Assembly: GCA_035358815.1 (NCBI GenBank)
Contig: DAOPQC010000015.1
Coordinates: 1 to 49,355 of the forward strand
Source of the DNA: Thermoanaerobaculales bacterium
GTDB lineage: Bacteria > Acidobacteriota > Thermoanaerobaculia > Thermoanaerobaculales > Sulfomarinibacteraceae
DNA length: 49,355 nt
Direction: 5' to 3'
Shown: positions 42,641-49,355 of the stretch, piece after piece
Numbering within the stretch: the first letter of the stretch is position 1
Layout of the letters: every line of letters begins with the position of its first letter
Translations under genes and position numbers: made by a program
The notes under the pieces: generated by a model
The model's input: only the letters and a program-made list of their open reading frames with translations
What the model was told of the DNA's origin: nothing
The model's database searches: none

Positions 42641-42713
42641 GCCATCTTTGGCGATTTCGGGGGCGGCGCGCCTCCTGAAGAGGCGCTCGAGACCCGAAAC
42701 CGCCAAAGGTGGC
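42641..42713. repeat. 73-nt nested inverted repeat
   Basis: 21-nt outer arms with two mismatches (GCCATCTTTGGCG... at 42641-42661 against its near-complement at 42693-42713) enclose a perfect GCGCCTC/GAGGCGC hairpin (42668-42674/42680-42686). It lies upstream of the FHA promoter, so it is not in that gene's leader. Confidence 0.7.
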
Positions 42714-42810
42714 TCCCTCGGGGAGCGCCTCGAGAAAATCGGCGCGGGGCGCTCACGAGGATGGAGCGAGTGAGGGTGGCGGAAGCGGGCGCGGGCCCGG
42801 TAGGTCGAAT

Positions 42811-42958
42811 CGGGAACGGGAACGGGAACGGGAACCCGGCTTCGCCTCTGGCTTCCGGCTTCGCTTTCAGCTTCGCCGTGACATGCCGCCGTGGCAAGCG
42901 GGGACGGGAGCGAGGCGCTGGCGGGGCCCCAAGACCCTAGATCCCAGATCCTAGATCC
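42811..42958. repeat. Hexamer-array intergenic element, copy 5
   Basis: Four CGGGAA units (42811-42838), a region of GGCTTCGC/CTGGCTTCC short repeats, CGGGGACGGGAGCG at about 42900-42913, and the header in complement (CCCTAGATCCCAGATCC, TAGATCCTG) at 42935-42960. The header supplies the TAG stop codon of the minus-strand DUF4388 gene. Confidence 0.7.
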
Positions 42959-44321
42959 TGCCGCTGTCTCCTGTCCGAGAGCGCACCGCCACGCCCCCCA
43001 GGCAGCAGGCGAGCACGGTCATCTCGGTGAGCTCCGGCAGCGGCGCTCCCTCGCGATCGGCAACCAGGAGCCCGAGGACCATGGCGCCGGCCGCCAGCGG
43101 GATCACCGCGGTTGCGGCCGGCAGCCGGTCGACGCCGAGGACCCGGGCGAGCTGCGCCGCCCCTCCGGCACCCGGATCGATGCCCATCATCGGCTCGCCG
43201 CTGCGGACCGCTCCCTCGAGCAGCGCGAGGCCCCGCGGCAGCGCAGTCGAGCCGCGGCTCAGCGGGTACCCGTAGCCGGCCCGGCAGCGGATCGCCGTCT
43301 CCTCGACCATCAGCACGGCCCCGCGCCGGAGCTGGGACGACGCCAGCTGCAGCAGCGACCCGATGGCCCGCTCCGGGTCGCCGTTCTCGAGCAGCGTGTC
43401 CACCAGCTCGTAGACGGTCCGGGGCCGGCGCGCCGAGGCCAGCAGCTGGCGGGTCCCCATCTCCCGGTCGAGCACAGTCGCGAGGTCGGCAGCGAAGCGG
43501 TCGAGGGGCGGGCCCGAGCGGCTCTCGGGAGCCGGCATCAGGAACGACACGCCGGCCTCGATCAGCCGATGCACCCAGGCGCGATCGCGGACTCGTCCGA
43601 CCCACACCACCGGGACCGGCGGCGTCGCCTCCCTGGCGAGCCGGACGGTCCGGATCCACTCCGTCTCCTCGTCGACTCTGCCGAGCGGCTCCTCCTGGTG
43701 GAGGATCACCGCGTCGGCGCCGTCGATCGAGCGGCTGCCGGGCCCGCCGCGGACGCTGAGCTCCCAGCCGCGGCGCCGCCATTCGCTCGCGAGCGTCCCC
43801 CGCCAGATCCGAGGGTCCTTCGAGATCACCACCACCTCGGTGAGCAGCAGCTCGCCCGGAGCGGTCGCCTGGAGGTCGGTCAGGAGCTCGTCGAGCGGGT
43901 CATGGGCAGGCTGCGCGGGCAGCACGTGGATGTCGGCCACGGGCGCGGGTCGCGACAGCTCCATCACCTCGCCCGCCAACAGCCGGGCGACGTCGACGTC
44001 ACCGGTGAGCGACGCATCCCAGGACCTCTCGGTCGCCTCGGCAGCGTCGGCCAGCGCGGCGAGCGTCAGCGCCTCGCCGACGATCGGACGCACCTCGCGC
44101 GGCTCGAAGCGGAAGCTGCCGCTGGCGGCGCGGAGGATCCGGCCGACCTGCCGCATCTCGTCCGCCCCCGGCGCCGCCACCATTCCCTTCACGGTCTCGA
44201 GTCGAACGACGCCGGCCTCGCACGAGATCTCGAGGACGCCGCTCGGGGCGGTCGCCGCCAGCAGGCGCAGCAGGGGCGACGGCGCCAGGTGAGCGAAGCT
44301 CCCCGACAGGACCCGCTTCAC
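42951..44321 (-). CDS. DUF4388 (PatA N-terminal-like) signalling protein
   Basis: The GTG start overlaps the transglutaminase stop (GTGA) and gives 456 residues. Residues 1-75 are a DUF4388/PatA N-terminal domain (GSFAHLAPSPLLRLLAATAP, GVVRLETVKGMVAAPG). The middle part (about 155-285) looks like a receiver-type alpha/beta fold (TEVVVISKDPRIWRG, GADAVILHQEEPL, GVSFLMPAP) with no obvious phospho-Asp site. The end resembles a GAF domain (GAVLMVEETAIRCRAGYGYP, TAVIPLAAGAMVLGLLVADR). It probably acts as a cytosolic scaffold in gliding, polarity or exopolysaccharide signalling. The final Arg-Ile and the TAG stop lie in the header of hexamer-array element 5. Confidence 0.75.
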   Translation of the reverse strand: MKRVLSGSFAHLAPSPLLRLLAATAPSGVLEISCEAGVVRLETVKGMVAAPGADEMRQVGRILRAASGSFRFEPREVRPIVGEALTLAALADAAEATERSWDASLTGDVDVARLLAGEVMELSRPAPVADIHVLPAQPAHDPLDELLTDLQATAPGELLLTEVVVISKDPRIWRGTLASEWRRRGWELSVRGGPGSRSIDGADAVILHQEEPLGRVDEETEWIRTVRLAREATPPVPVVWVGRVRDRAWVHRLIEAGVSFLMPAPESRSGPPLDRFAADLATVLDREMGTRQLLASARRPRTVYELVDTLLENGDPERAIGSLLQLASSQLRRGAVLMVEETAIRCRAGYGYPLSRGSTALPRGLALLEGAVRSGEPMMGIDPGAGGAAQLARVLGVDRLPAATAVIPLAAGAMVLGLLVADREGAPLPELTEMTVLACCLGGVAVRSRTGDSGRI

Positions 44322-45292
44322 GAGCCGACCCCCGTGGCCGGCGTCGTCGGCAGCTCGACCGTGATGCTGCTGAGCTCACCCGCGCGCAGCACCAGCTGCA
44401 GGTCCTCGACCACCCGGTCCCCGGCCACCACGACCAGTCGCCAGCGGCCGGGCAGCAGCGCGTCGAACCGTCCCTCGGGTGCCAGCACCGCGCGGTGGGT
44501 GTCGCCGTCGCCGCCCGACAGGACCGCGACCGCCGTGGCCGCGCCGCCGTTGGGAACCACCCGGCACACCAGCCCGGCACCGACGTTCGGCCGCACCGGG
44601 CGGCCGCCCCGCCGCGGCAGAGCACCGATCCGGTCGCCGCCGCGCGCCAGGACCCGCACTGCGGGGGAATCGGCAACCGTGTCCGCGAATGCCACATGGC
44701 CGGTGGTGATCGTCCACAGGCCGAGCGTCGGGTCGGTGTGCACCCAGCCCGCCCCGGGCAACCGGCAGGCGACCCAACGGTGTGGAATCGCACCGTCGTC
44801 GGTGACCAGCAGCCCGCTCACCGTGACCGCCTCGAAGCCCGCGGCCAGCAGCAGCGCGGCCGTCGCGTTCGCGACACCCGAGCAACGCCCACGCCCGCGC
44901 CCGAGCACGCTGGCCGCGTCCTGGGGCTGCTCGTCGCCGGCATCGACCGACAGGTGCGCAGCGGACCACTCGAGGACCCGCGTCGCCGCCTCCCACGCCT
45001 CGAGGTCAGGGCGCAGGCTCCGGCGCAGCGCTGGCGGCAGCTCGAAGCCCTCGGGCGGTCGCCCACCCGCCAGAGTGGGCAGGCCGGCGTAGGCTCCCGA
45101 GGAGCCGATCGGGCCGAGGATCACCGCCACCTGGACCTCGACCGCGCCGTCGGCCGCCGGCGCGACTGTCTGCACGTACCCGTTGGCGGTCACGCTCACC
45201 GGCGGGACCGCCGCGCTCACCAGGTAGCTCGCTTCGTGGCTGGCCGCGGCCGCTGTCCACGACAGACAGAGCGCGACCATCGCGGCCCTCAT
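44318..45292 (-). CDS. Secreted transglutaminase-like (papain-fold) protein
   Basis: The 324-residue protein has a signal peptide (MRAAMVALCLSWTAAAASH). The transglutaminase-like core shows the Cys-His-Asp triad: Cys137 in GRGRCSGVANATAALL, His171 in GAIPHRWVACRL and Asp187 in WVHTDPTLG. A C-terminal beta domain (GRFDALLPGRWRLVVVAGDR) resembles a carboxypeptidase-regulatory-like sandwich. Such proteins act as cysteine proteases or cross-linking enzymes in the periplasm. Its start overlaps nusB (TGATG) and its stop overlaps the DUF4388 gene (GTGA), so it lies inside one operon with ribH and nusB. Confidence 0.8.
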   Translation of the reverse strand: MRAAMVALCLSWTAAAASHEASYLVSAAVPPVSVTANGYVQTVAPAADGAVEVQVAVILGPIGSSGAYAGLPTLAGGRPPEGFELPPALRRSLRPDLEAWEAATRVLEWSAAHLSVDAGDEQPQDAASVLGRGRGRCSGVANATAALLLAAGFEAVTVSGLLVTDDGAIPHRWVACRLPGAGWVHTDPTLGLWTITTGHVAFADTVADSPAVRVLARGGDRIGALPRRGGRPVRPNVGAGLVCRVVPNGGAATAVAVLSGGDGDTHRAVLAPEGRFDALLPGRWRLVVVAGDRVVEDLQLVLRAGELSSITVELPTTPATGVGS

Positions 45293-45702
45293 CCGGTGCC
45301 GACCTTCCGCTTCAGGAAGCCGTCAAGCACGCCGTTGACGAACCGCGGCGACTCCTCGGCGCCGTACTTCTTCGCGATCTCGATCGCCTCGTCGATGACG
45401 ACGGCGTGGGGGGTCGCGGACTGGAACAGCAGCTCGTACATGGCGAGCCGGATGATGTTCCGATCCACGGCGGCCAGCCGGTCGAGGCGCCAGTGCGCGG
45501 TCTGCTGCTCGAGCTCGCCGTCGATCTCCGCGAGGTGCTCGAGCGTCCCCCGCAGCAGGGCATCGGCGAACTCGCGCACCGCATCGGTGGCACCTCGCCA
45601 CTCGTCGAAGTCCGCCTGCATCTGTTCGAGCTCGCCGTGGGTGAGCTCGTACTGGTACAGCAGCTGGAGAGCCAGCTCGCGGGCCCGTCGGCGGGAGCCC
45701 AC
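45289..45702 (-). CDS. nusB: Transcription antitermination protein NusB
   Basis: The GTG start stands directly after the ribH stop (TAGGTG) and gives 137 residues. The all-helical NusB fold is clear (RRRARELALQLLYQYEL, LDRLAAVDRNIIRLAMYELL, VVIDEAIEIAKKYGAEESPR, FVNGVLDGFLKRK). With NusE/S10 it binds boxA RNA to support antitermination on rRNA operons. The ribH-nusB order is very widely conserved. Unusually, two signalling/secreted genes follow in the same operon. Confidence 0.95.
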   Translation of the reverse strand: MGSRRRARELALQLLYQYELTHGELEQMQADFDEWRGATDAVREFADALLRGTLEHLAEIDGELEQQTAHWRLDRLAAVDRNIIRLAMYELLFQSATPHAVVIDEAIEIAKKYGAEESPRFVNGVLDGFLKRKVGTG

Positions 45703-46176
45703 CTACTCCCCCCGGTCGAGCTCTCGGTACAGCCGGGCCATCTCGATCGCGGCGAGAGCCGCCTCCCAGCCCTTGTTCCCCATCTTGGTCCCCGCCCGCT
45801 CGACCGCCTGCTCGAGGGTGTCGGCGGTGATGACGCCGAAGGTCACCGGAACCCCGGAGGCCATCCCGGTCTGGGCGATCCCCTTGGCGACCTCGGCGGT
45901 GATCACATCGAAGTGCGGCGTGCCCCCGCGGACCAGCGCCCCGACGCAGACAACGGCGTCGAACCGGCCGGTCGTCGCGAGCTTGCCGGCCATCATCGGG
46001 ATCTCCCAGGCGCCCGGCACCCGGAAGATGGTGATGGCCTCGCGGTCAGCCCCGTGCCGCACCAGGCAGTCCACGGCCCCCGCCTCGAGGCGAGCGGTGA
46101 GGGCCTCGTTGAACCGGCTGACCACCAACGCGAACCGGAGATCCCCGGCTTCCAGCTTGCCTTCGATCACCCGCAT
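45703..46176 (-). CDS. ribH: 6,7-dimethyl-8-ribityllumazine synthase
   Basis: The ATG (46174-46176) follows a strong TTAGGAGGA and gives 157 residues; an upstream in-frame extension translates a hexamer repeat and is rejected. Family motifs: RFALVVSRFNEALTARLEAG, FRVPGAWEIP, CVGALVRGGTPHFDVITAEV, VTFGVITADTLEQAVERAG and KGWEAALAAIEM. It condenses 5-amino-6-ribitylaminouracil with dihydroxybutanone phosphate, the penultimate step of riboflavin synthesis. It is the first gene of ribH-nusB-transglutaminase-DUF4388. A TACAAT at 46197-46202 (minus strand) gives a leader of about 15-20 nt, so there is no FMN riboswitch. Confidence 0.95.
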   Translation of the reverse strand: MRVIEGKLEAGDLRFALVVSRFNEALTARLEAGAVDCLVRHGADREAITIFRVPGAWEIPMMAGKLATTGRFDAVVCVGALVRGGTPHFDVITAEVAKGIAQTGMASGVPVTFGVITADTLEQAVERAGTKMGNKGWEAALAAIEMARLYRELDRGE

Positions 46177-46196
46177 GGTCGTCCTCCTAACCTGCC

Positions 46197-46202
46197 ATTG
46201 TA
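46197..46202 (-). promoter_or_regulatory. -10 box of the ribH operon
   Basis: TACAAT on the minus strand, 20 bases before the ribH ATG. No clear -35. The hexamer-array element begins about 40 bases further upstream. Confidence 0.4.
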
Positions 46203-46240
46203 GCCGCGTTTCGGGCATCTCGAGTGGGTCACGCTCTGAC

Positions 46241-46354
46241 CCCGTTCCCGTTCCCCTTCCCGTGCCCGTCCCCGATCGTGGTCGATTCAAGGGCGGCACT
46301 CAGCCCAAGCCCCGTCTTCTCGGGCACGGGATCGGGAACGGGAACGTGTACGGG
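46241..46354. repeat. Hexamer-array intergenic element, copy 6 (both arms)
   Basis: CCCGTTCCCGTTCCCC... (46241-46275) and the inverse CGGGCACGGGATCGGGAACG... (46321-46354) around a spacer of about 45 bases. It lies between divergent ribH and mlaE. No header seen. This copy is in a promoter region, unlike copies 1, 4 and 7. Confidence 0.7.
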
Positions 46355-46460
46355 TGGATCGCCCGGATCGCCCCGCGCACGCCAGAAGGTGGGAGTCCCC
46401 AGGTCAGTCAAGCACCCGCCACCCAGAATCCGCCCCGCGAATGCTACGCTTTCCCCCACG

Positions 46461-47216
46461 ATGACGGGTTGGACAAGCTCCTTGCTGCGGCAGGTCGGTG
46501 GCGTCACCCGGCTCGCCGGCCAGTCGCTCCTGCGCATGTTCACGCGCCCCCTCGACCTCGCAGAGACGATCCGCCAGCTCGATCGCATCGGCGTCGGCTC
46601 GCTCAACCTGACCAACGTCACCGCCCTGTTCACCGGCCTGGTGCTCGCCCTCCAGACCGCCTACGCGCTGGCCACGTTCGGCGCCCGCCTCTACATCGGC
46701 GAGGTGGTGGCGCTGTCGCTGGTGCGGGAGCTCGGGCCGGTGCTCACGGCGCTGATGGTGGGAGGCCGCGTCGGGTCCGGCATCGCTGCCGAGATCGGCT
46801 CGATGGCGGTCACCGAACAGGTCGACGCCATCCGCTCGATGGCCGCGGACCCGGTGCGCAAGCTGGTGGTGCCTCGGGTGTGGGCGACGGTCGCGATGCT
46901 GCCGTTGCTGACCGTGCTCGCCGACGGCATGGGGATCTTCGGCGGCCTGCTGATCGGGGTCTTCGAGGAGGGGCTGAGCCCGACCTTCTACCTGCGCCGC
47001 ACCGCCCAGGTCCTGACCTTTGACGATCTCTGGCTGGGCGTCGCCAAGCCGGTCGTGTTCGCCTTCCTGATCGCCGTCATCGCCTGCTACAACGGGCTCA
47101 ATGCCCGCGGCGGGGCGGACGGCGTCGGCAGGGCGACCACCCACACGGTGTACGTGATCGCGATCTCGGTGCTGATCACGGACTTCTTCATCACCAAGCT
47201 CTTCCTGGCGCTGTGA
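46461..47216 (+). CDS. mlaE: MlaE/YrbE-family ABC transporter permease
   Basis: The 251-residue inner-membrane protein has the MlaE pattern: about five hydrophobic helices, GEVVALSLVRELGPVLTALM, VGGRVGSGIAAEIGSMAVTE, QVDAIRSMAADPVRKLVVPR and a C-terminal THTVYVIAISVLITDFFITK. It is the membrane part of the Mla/Mce lipid transporter that moves phospholipids between the inner and outer membranes. One base separates it from mlaF. A TGCTACGCT extended -10 at 46442-46450 lies about 10 bases before the ATG, so the mRNA may be almost leaderless. Confidence 0.93.
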   Translation: MTGWTSSLLRQVGGVTRLAGQSLLRMFTRPLDLAETIRQLDRIGVGSLNLTNVTALFTGLVLALQTAYALATFGARLYIGEVVALSLVRELGPVLTALMVGGRVGSGIAAEIGSMAVTEQVDAIRSMAADPVRKLVVPRVWATVAMLPLLTVLADGMGIFGGLLIGVFEEGLSPTFYLRRTAQVLTFDDLWLGVAKPVVFAFLIAVIACYNGLNARGGADGVGRATTHTVYVIAISVLITDFFITKLFLAL

Positions 47217-47217
47217 G

Positions 47218-47964
47218 ATGAGCGAGCCGGTCATCCTGCTGCGCGACGTGACCAAGGCGTTCGGCGCCAAACAGGTGCTGCGCGGCGTGTCGCTCGAGGT
47301 CGAGCGCGGCGCCACGGTGGCGCTGCTCGGCGCCTCGGGCTCGGGCAAGTCGGTGACGCTCAAGACGGTGAACGGGCTGATCCCGCCGGACAGCGGCGAG
47401 GTGACGGTGCTCGGCCACCCGGTGGCGACCCTGACCGAGCAGGCACTCGCGCCGTTGCGGCGGCGCGTGTCCTACCTGTTCCAGGGCGGCGCGCTGTTCG
47501 ACTCGATGTCGGTCTTCGACAACGTCGCCTACCCGCTGCGCGAGCACGGGCGGCTGGATCCGGGCGAGCTTCGAGAGCGGGTGGCCGCGCTGCTCGGCGT
47601 GGTCCGGCTCGACGATGTCGGCTCGCTGCAGCCGTCCGAGCTGTCGGGCGGCATGCGCAAGCGGGTCGCGATGGCCCGCGCGCTCGCGCTGGAGCCCGAG
47701 ATCATGCTCTACGACGAGCCCACCACCGGGCTCGATCCGGTGACCGGGGGGGCGATCGCCGACCTGATCGTCGATCTCGACCGCCGGTTCGGCGTGACCT
47801 CGCTGGTCGTCACCCACGACATCCCGCTGGTCCAGCGGGTGGCCGAGCGGGTGGTCTTCCTCCACGACGGCGCCTTCATCTTCTCCGGATCGGTGGAGGC
47901 TGCCTGGCGCGAGGGGCCCGATCCGGTGCGGGAGTTCTTCGCGGCGGGAGGCATCCATGCGTGA
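47218..47964 (+). CDS. mlaF: MlaF-family ABC transporter ATP-binding protein
   Basis: The 248-residue cytosolic ATPase has Walker A GASGSGKS, the Q-loop region SYLFQGGALFDSMSVFDNVA, the signature LSGGMRKRVAMARAL, Walker B IMLYDEPTTGLDP and the H-loop VVTHD. The GALFDSMSVFDNVAYPL and SGGMRKR variants are typical of MlaF rather than of importers. It powers MlaE. It begins one base after the mlaE stop and overlaps mlaD by 8 bases. The usual STAS-domain partner MlaB is not encoded in this operon within the window. Confidence 0.94.
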   Translation: MSEPVILLRDVTKAFGAKQVLRGVSLEVERGATVALLGASGSGKSVTLKTVNGLIPPDSGEVTVLGHPVATLTEQALAPLRRRVSYLFQGGALFDSMSVFDNVAYPLREHGRLDPGELRERVAALLGVVRLDDVGSLQPSELSGGMRKRVAMARALALEPEIMLYDEPTTGLDPVTGGAIADLIVDLDRRFGVTSLVVTHDIPLVQRVAERVVFLHDGAFIFSGSVEAAWREGPDPVREFFAAGGIHA

Positions 47965-49132
47965 CGAGACGAAACGCGACCTGAGGGTCGGGGCGCTGAC
48001 GCTGGCCGCGCTGGCGCTGCTCGCGGTGGCGATCCTGACCATCGGCCAGCGCCAGCAGCTGTTCGCCCGCCACAGCCGGTACCGGACCTCGTTCGCCAAT
48101 GTCACCGGCCTGCAGACCGGCGCGGCGGTGCGGCTGAGCGGGGTCGACGTCGGGTTCGTGGATTCGATCGAGCTGCCGACCGACCCCGAGCAGGAGCGCA
48201 TCCAGGTGCGCTTCTCGGTCAAGGCGGACTACACCGAGCGGATCCGCGAGGACAGCGAGGCGATGATCAAGACGATCGGCCTGCTCGGTGACAAGTACCT
48301 CGAGGTACGCGCCGGCTCGCCGGCCGCGGCGCGGGTGCCCGAGGGCGGGCACGTCCGGGGGCGGGACCCGGCCGAGGTTGCGGAGCTCGTCGCCGGCGGC
48401 GAGGACCTGATGGAGAACCTGGTTTCGATCTCGGCCAGCCTCAAGGTCGTCCTGCACCGGATCGAGGCCGGCGAGGGCCTGCTCGGTGAGCTGTCCAAGA
48501 CCCCGGAGGGCGAGGAGGCGTTCGGCGACATCACGCGCTCGAACATGATCGCGCTGCGCGGGATCCTGCAGAAGATCGACTCCGGGGGAGGCCTGCTCGG
48601 CCGGATGATCTCGGACCCCGGCCTGGCCGACGATCTGGTCGCCGCGGCCCACAGCTTTCAGGAGAGCGGCGCGACCATCACGGGCGACCTGAACCGGACG
48701 GATTCGGCCTACGCCGTGCTGTTTCGCGACCCCGAGGCGGCGGCCCGGTTGCGCGAGACCATCGACGCCGTCCGTGAAGCGAGCGAGGCGATGGCGGCCG
48801 CCTTCGAGGAGCTGTCCACCGGCGAGGGCACCCTGCCGCGCCTGATGGAGGACAAGGAGTATGCCGACAACTTCCTCGACGACCTCGCGGCACTGACGAG
48901 CCATCTCCGCTCGGTGCTGCAGAAGCTCGACGAGGGCGAGGGGGCGGCGGGCGCCTTCCTCAACGACCCGCAGCTCTACCAGGACCTCGAGAACGTGGTC
49001 CGCGGCGTCGAGAACTCGGCGGTCACCTCGTGGTTCATCAGGAACCGCCGCAAGTCGGGTGAGCAGTCGCAGGCGAAGCAGGAGGCCGCCGCCGCCAGCG
49101 CCGCGGACGGATCTCCCGGAGGCTCGCCGTAA
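47957..49132 (+). CDS. mlaD: MlaD/MCE-domain lipid-binding protein
   Basis: The 391-residue protein has one N-terminal membrane helix (about 13-31; LTLAALALLAVAILTIG) and an MCE domain at about 38-118 (YRTSFANVTGLQTGAAVRLS, GVDVGFVDSIEL, KTIGLLGDKYLEVRAGS). A long helical C-terminal part follows with recurring Gly-Glu-Gly turns (IEAGEGLLGELSKTPEGEE, IDSGGGLLGRMISDPG, LDEGEGAAGAFLNDPQLYQD). E. coli MlaD is far shorter, about 180 residues; the extension is like that of longer MCE proteins that form tubes or needles across the periplasm. It ends in a Gln/Ala/Ser-rich tail. Confidence 0.92.
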   Translation: MRDETKRDLRVGALTLAALALLAVAILTIGQRQQLFARHSRYRTSFANVTGLQTGAAVRLSGVDVGFVDSIELPTDPEQERIQVRFSVKADYTERIREDSEAMIKTIGLLGDKYLEVRAGSPAAARVPEGGHVRGRDPAEVAELVAGGEDLMENLVSISASLKVVLHRIEAGEGLLGELSKTPEGEEAFGDITRSNMIALRGILQKIDSGGGLLGRMISDPGLADDLVAAAHSFQESGATITGDLNRTDSAYAVLFRDPEAAARLRETIDAVREASEAMAAAFEELSTGEGTLPRLMEDKEYADNFLDDLAALTSHLRSVLQKLDEGEGAAGAFLNDPQLYQDLENVVRGVENSAVTSWFIRNRRKSGEQSQAKQEAAAASAADGSPGGSP

Positions 49133-49146
49133 CGGCCCAGCGGCAA

Positions 49147-49315
49147 CCCGTTCCCGTTCCCCTGCCCGTTCCCGGATGTTGCCCTCCGGTGCGGGTCGGC
49201 TGGCGTTGCCTGTCCTCGACGTCGCGCGCTGGGCGAACCGCCATCACGTCGGGAACGGGAACGGGAACGGGAACGGGAGCGGGGACGGGCGGGTGGTGGG
49301 CCCCAGATCCTAGAT
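49147..49315. repeat. Hexamer-array intergenic element, copy 7 (both arms and header)
   Basis: The CCCGTT-type array (49147-49175), a spacer of about 75 bases, five CGGGAA-type units and variants (49250-49290), then the header in complement (CCCCAGATCCTAGAT, 49301-49315). Inverted, the order header, C-rich run, CCCGTT array, spacer, AACGGG array equals that of copy 2. It lies between mlaD and a convergent gene fragment. Confidence 0.75.
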
Positions 49316-49355
49316 GTTGATTCTCACCAGGTTGTTCAGGTTCAGCCTGCTGACA
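49310..49355 (-). CDS. C-terminal fragment of an unidentified gene
   Basis: On the minus strand the last 45 bases read VSRLNLNNLVRINI then TAG. The stop is formed by the CTAG of the repeat-element header, exactly as in the DUF4388 gene (Arg-Ile-stop). Third positions are mostly G/C. Too little is present to name a family. Confidence 0.35.
   Translation of the reverse strand, partial: VSRLNLNNLVRINI

Larger units (their letters stand above)
42329..42950. other. Long intergenic region upstream of the FHA regulator
   Basis: The 622 bases between two minus-strand genes hold a very good promoter (42500-42528) reading into the FHA gene with a leader of about 165 nt, a long nested hairpin (42641-42713), a second small hairpin GCTCCC/GGGAGC (42711-42725), and hexamer-array element copy 5 (42811-42958). 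No gene was recognised. Confidence 0.5.

Noticed and set aside
46177..46299. N-terminal extension of ribH (GTGTGRGTGTG...)
   Set aside because: It is translation of the hexamer repeat. The ATG at 46176 has a strong ribosome-binding site and fits the normal RibH length.

Overview
The window is very GC-rich DNA, close to 70 % GC by eye with strong G/C third-position bias, from a Gram-negative bacterium. The best fit is an Acidobacteriota lineage of the Thermoanaerobaculia/Holophagae type. That rests on an Oar-like TonB-receptor N-terminus, TolB-like/TPR signalling proteins fused either to a winged helix or to a Ser/Thr kinase, a TIGR02999-type ECF sigma factor beside such a kinase, an outer-membrane Mce/Mla lipid transporter, and many secreted repeat proteins. 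Taxonomy is inferred, not measured.

Layout. 1-18300 is mostly accessory: a partial TonB-receptor gene, a winged-helix/TPR regulator, asnB, a small unknown gene, rarD, a methyltransferase, a secreted metalloprotease with its small secreted partner, a degenerate secreted nuclease-like protein, a beta-helix protein, a kinase/TPR protein plus ECF sigma factor, and two secreted proteins including a seven-bladed propeller. 18300-20040 is an S41-peptidase gene bracketed by a decayed copy of the ppdK 3' end and the real ppdK 3' end, which suggests an inserted cassette or a collapsed duplication. 20044-31100 is a housekeeping block on the minus strand: glyQ-glyS-ppdK (coupled by overlapping stop/start codons), etfBA, and acpP-fabF-clc. 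31271-35072 runs on the plus strand: an HTH/PTS-EIIA fusion, a P-loop kinase-like protein, an amidohydrolase and a peptide deformylase. 35354-40219 holds a divergent dnaJ and a tightly overlapping trio: TPR/Ser-Thr kinase, exosortase (XrtH-like) and an exosortase-associated membrane protein. 40487-42328 is an FHA regulator built like a sigma-54 activator but without its key motifs. 42951-46176 is a compact minus-strand operon ribH-nusB-transglutaminase-DUF4388. 46461-49132 is mlaE-mlaF-mlaD.

Most unusual content. (1) A family of at least seven intergenic elements made of inverted arrays of the hexamer CCCGTT/AACGGG, most with a conserved header like GGATCTAGGATCTGGGG. At three sites the element sequence supplies the stop codon or C-terminal tail of a neighbouring gene. 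(2) Long nested hairpins, two of exactly 82 nt, that begin inside the stop codon of a gene. (3) The ppdK-tail-flanked peptidase cassette. (4) The exosortase operon led by a Ser/Thr kinase with inverted domain order. No rRNA, tRNA, CRISPR array, transposase or phage gene was recognised.
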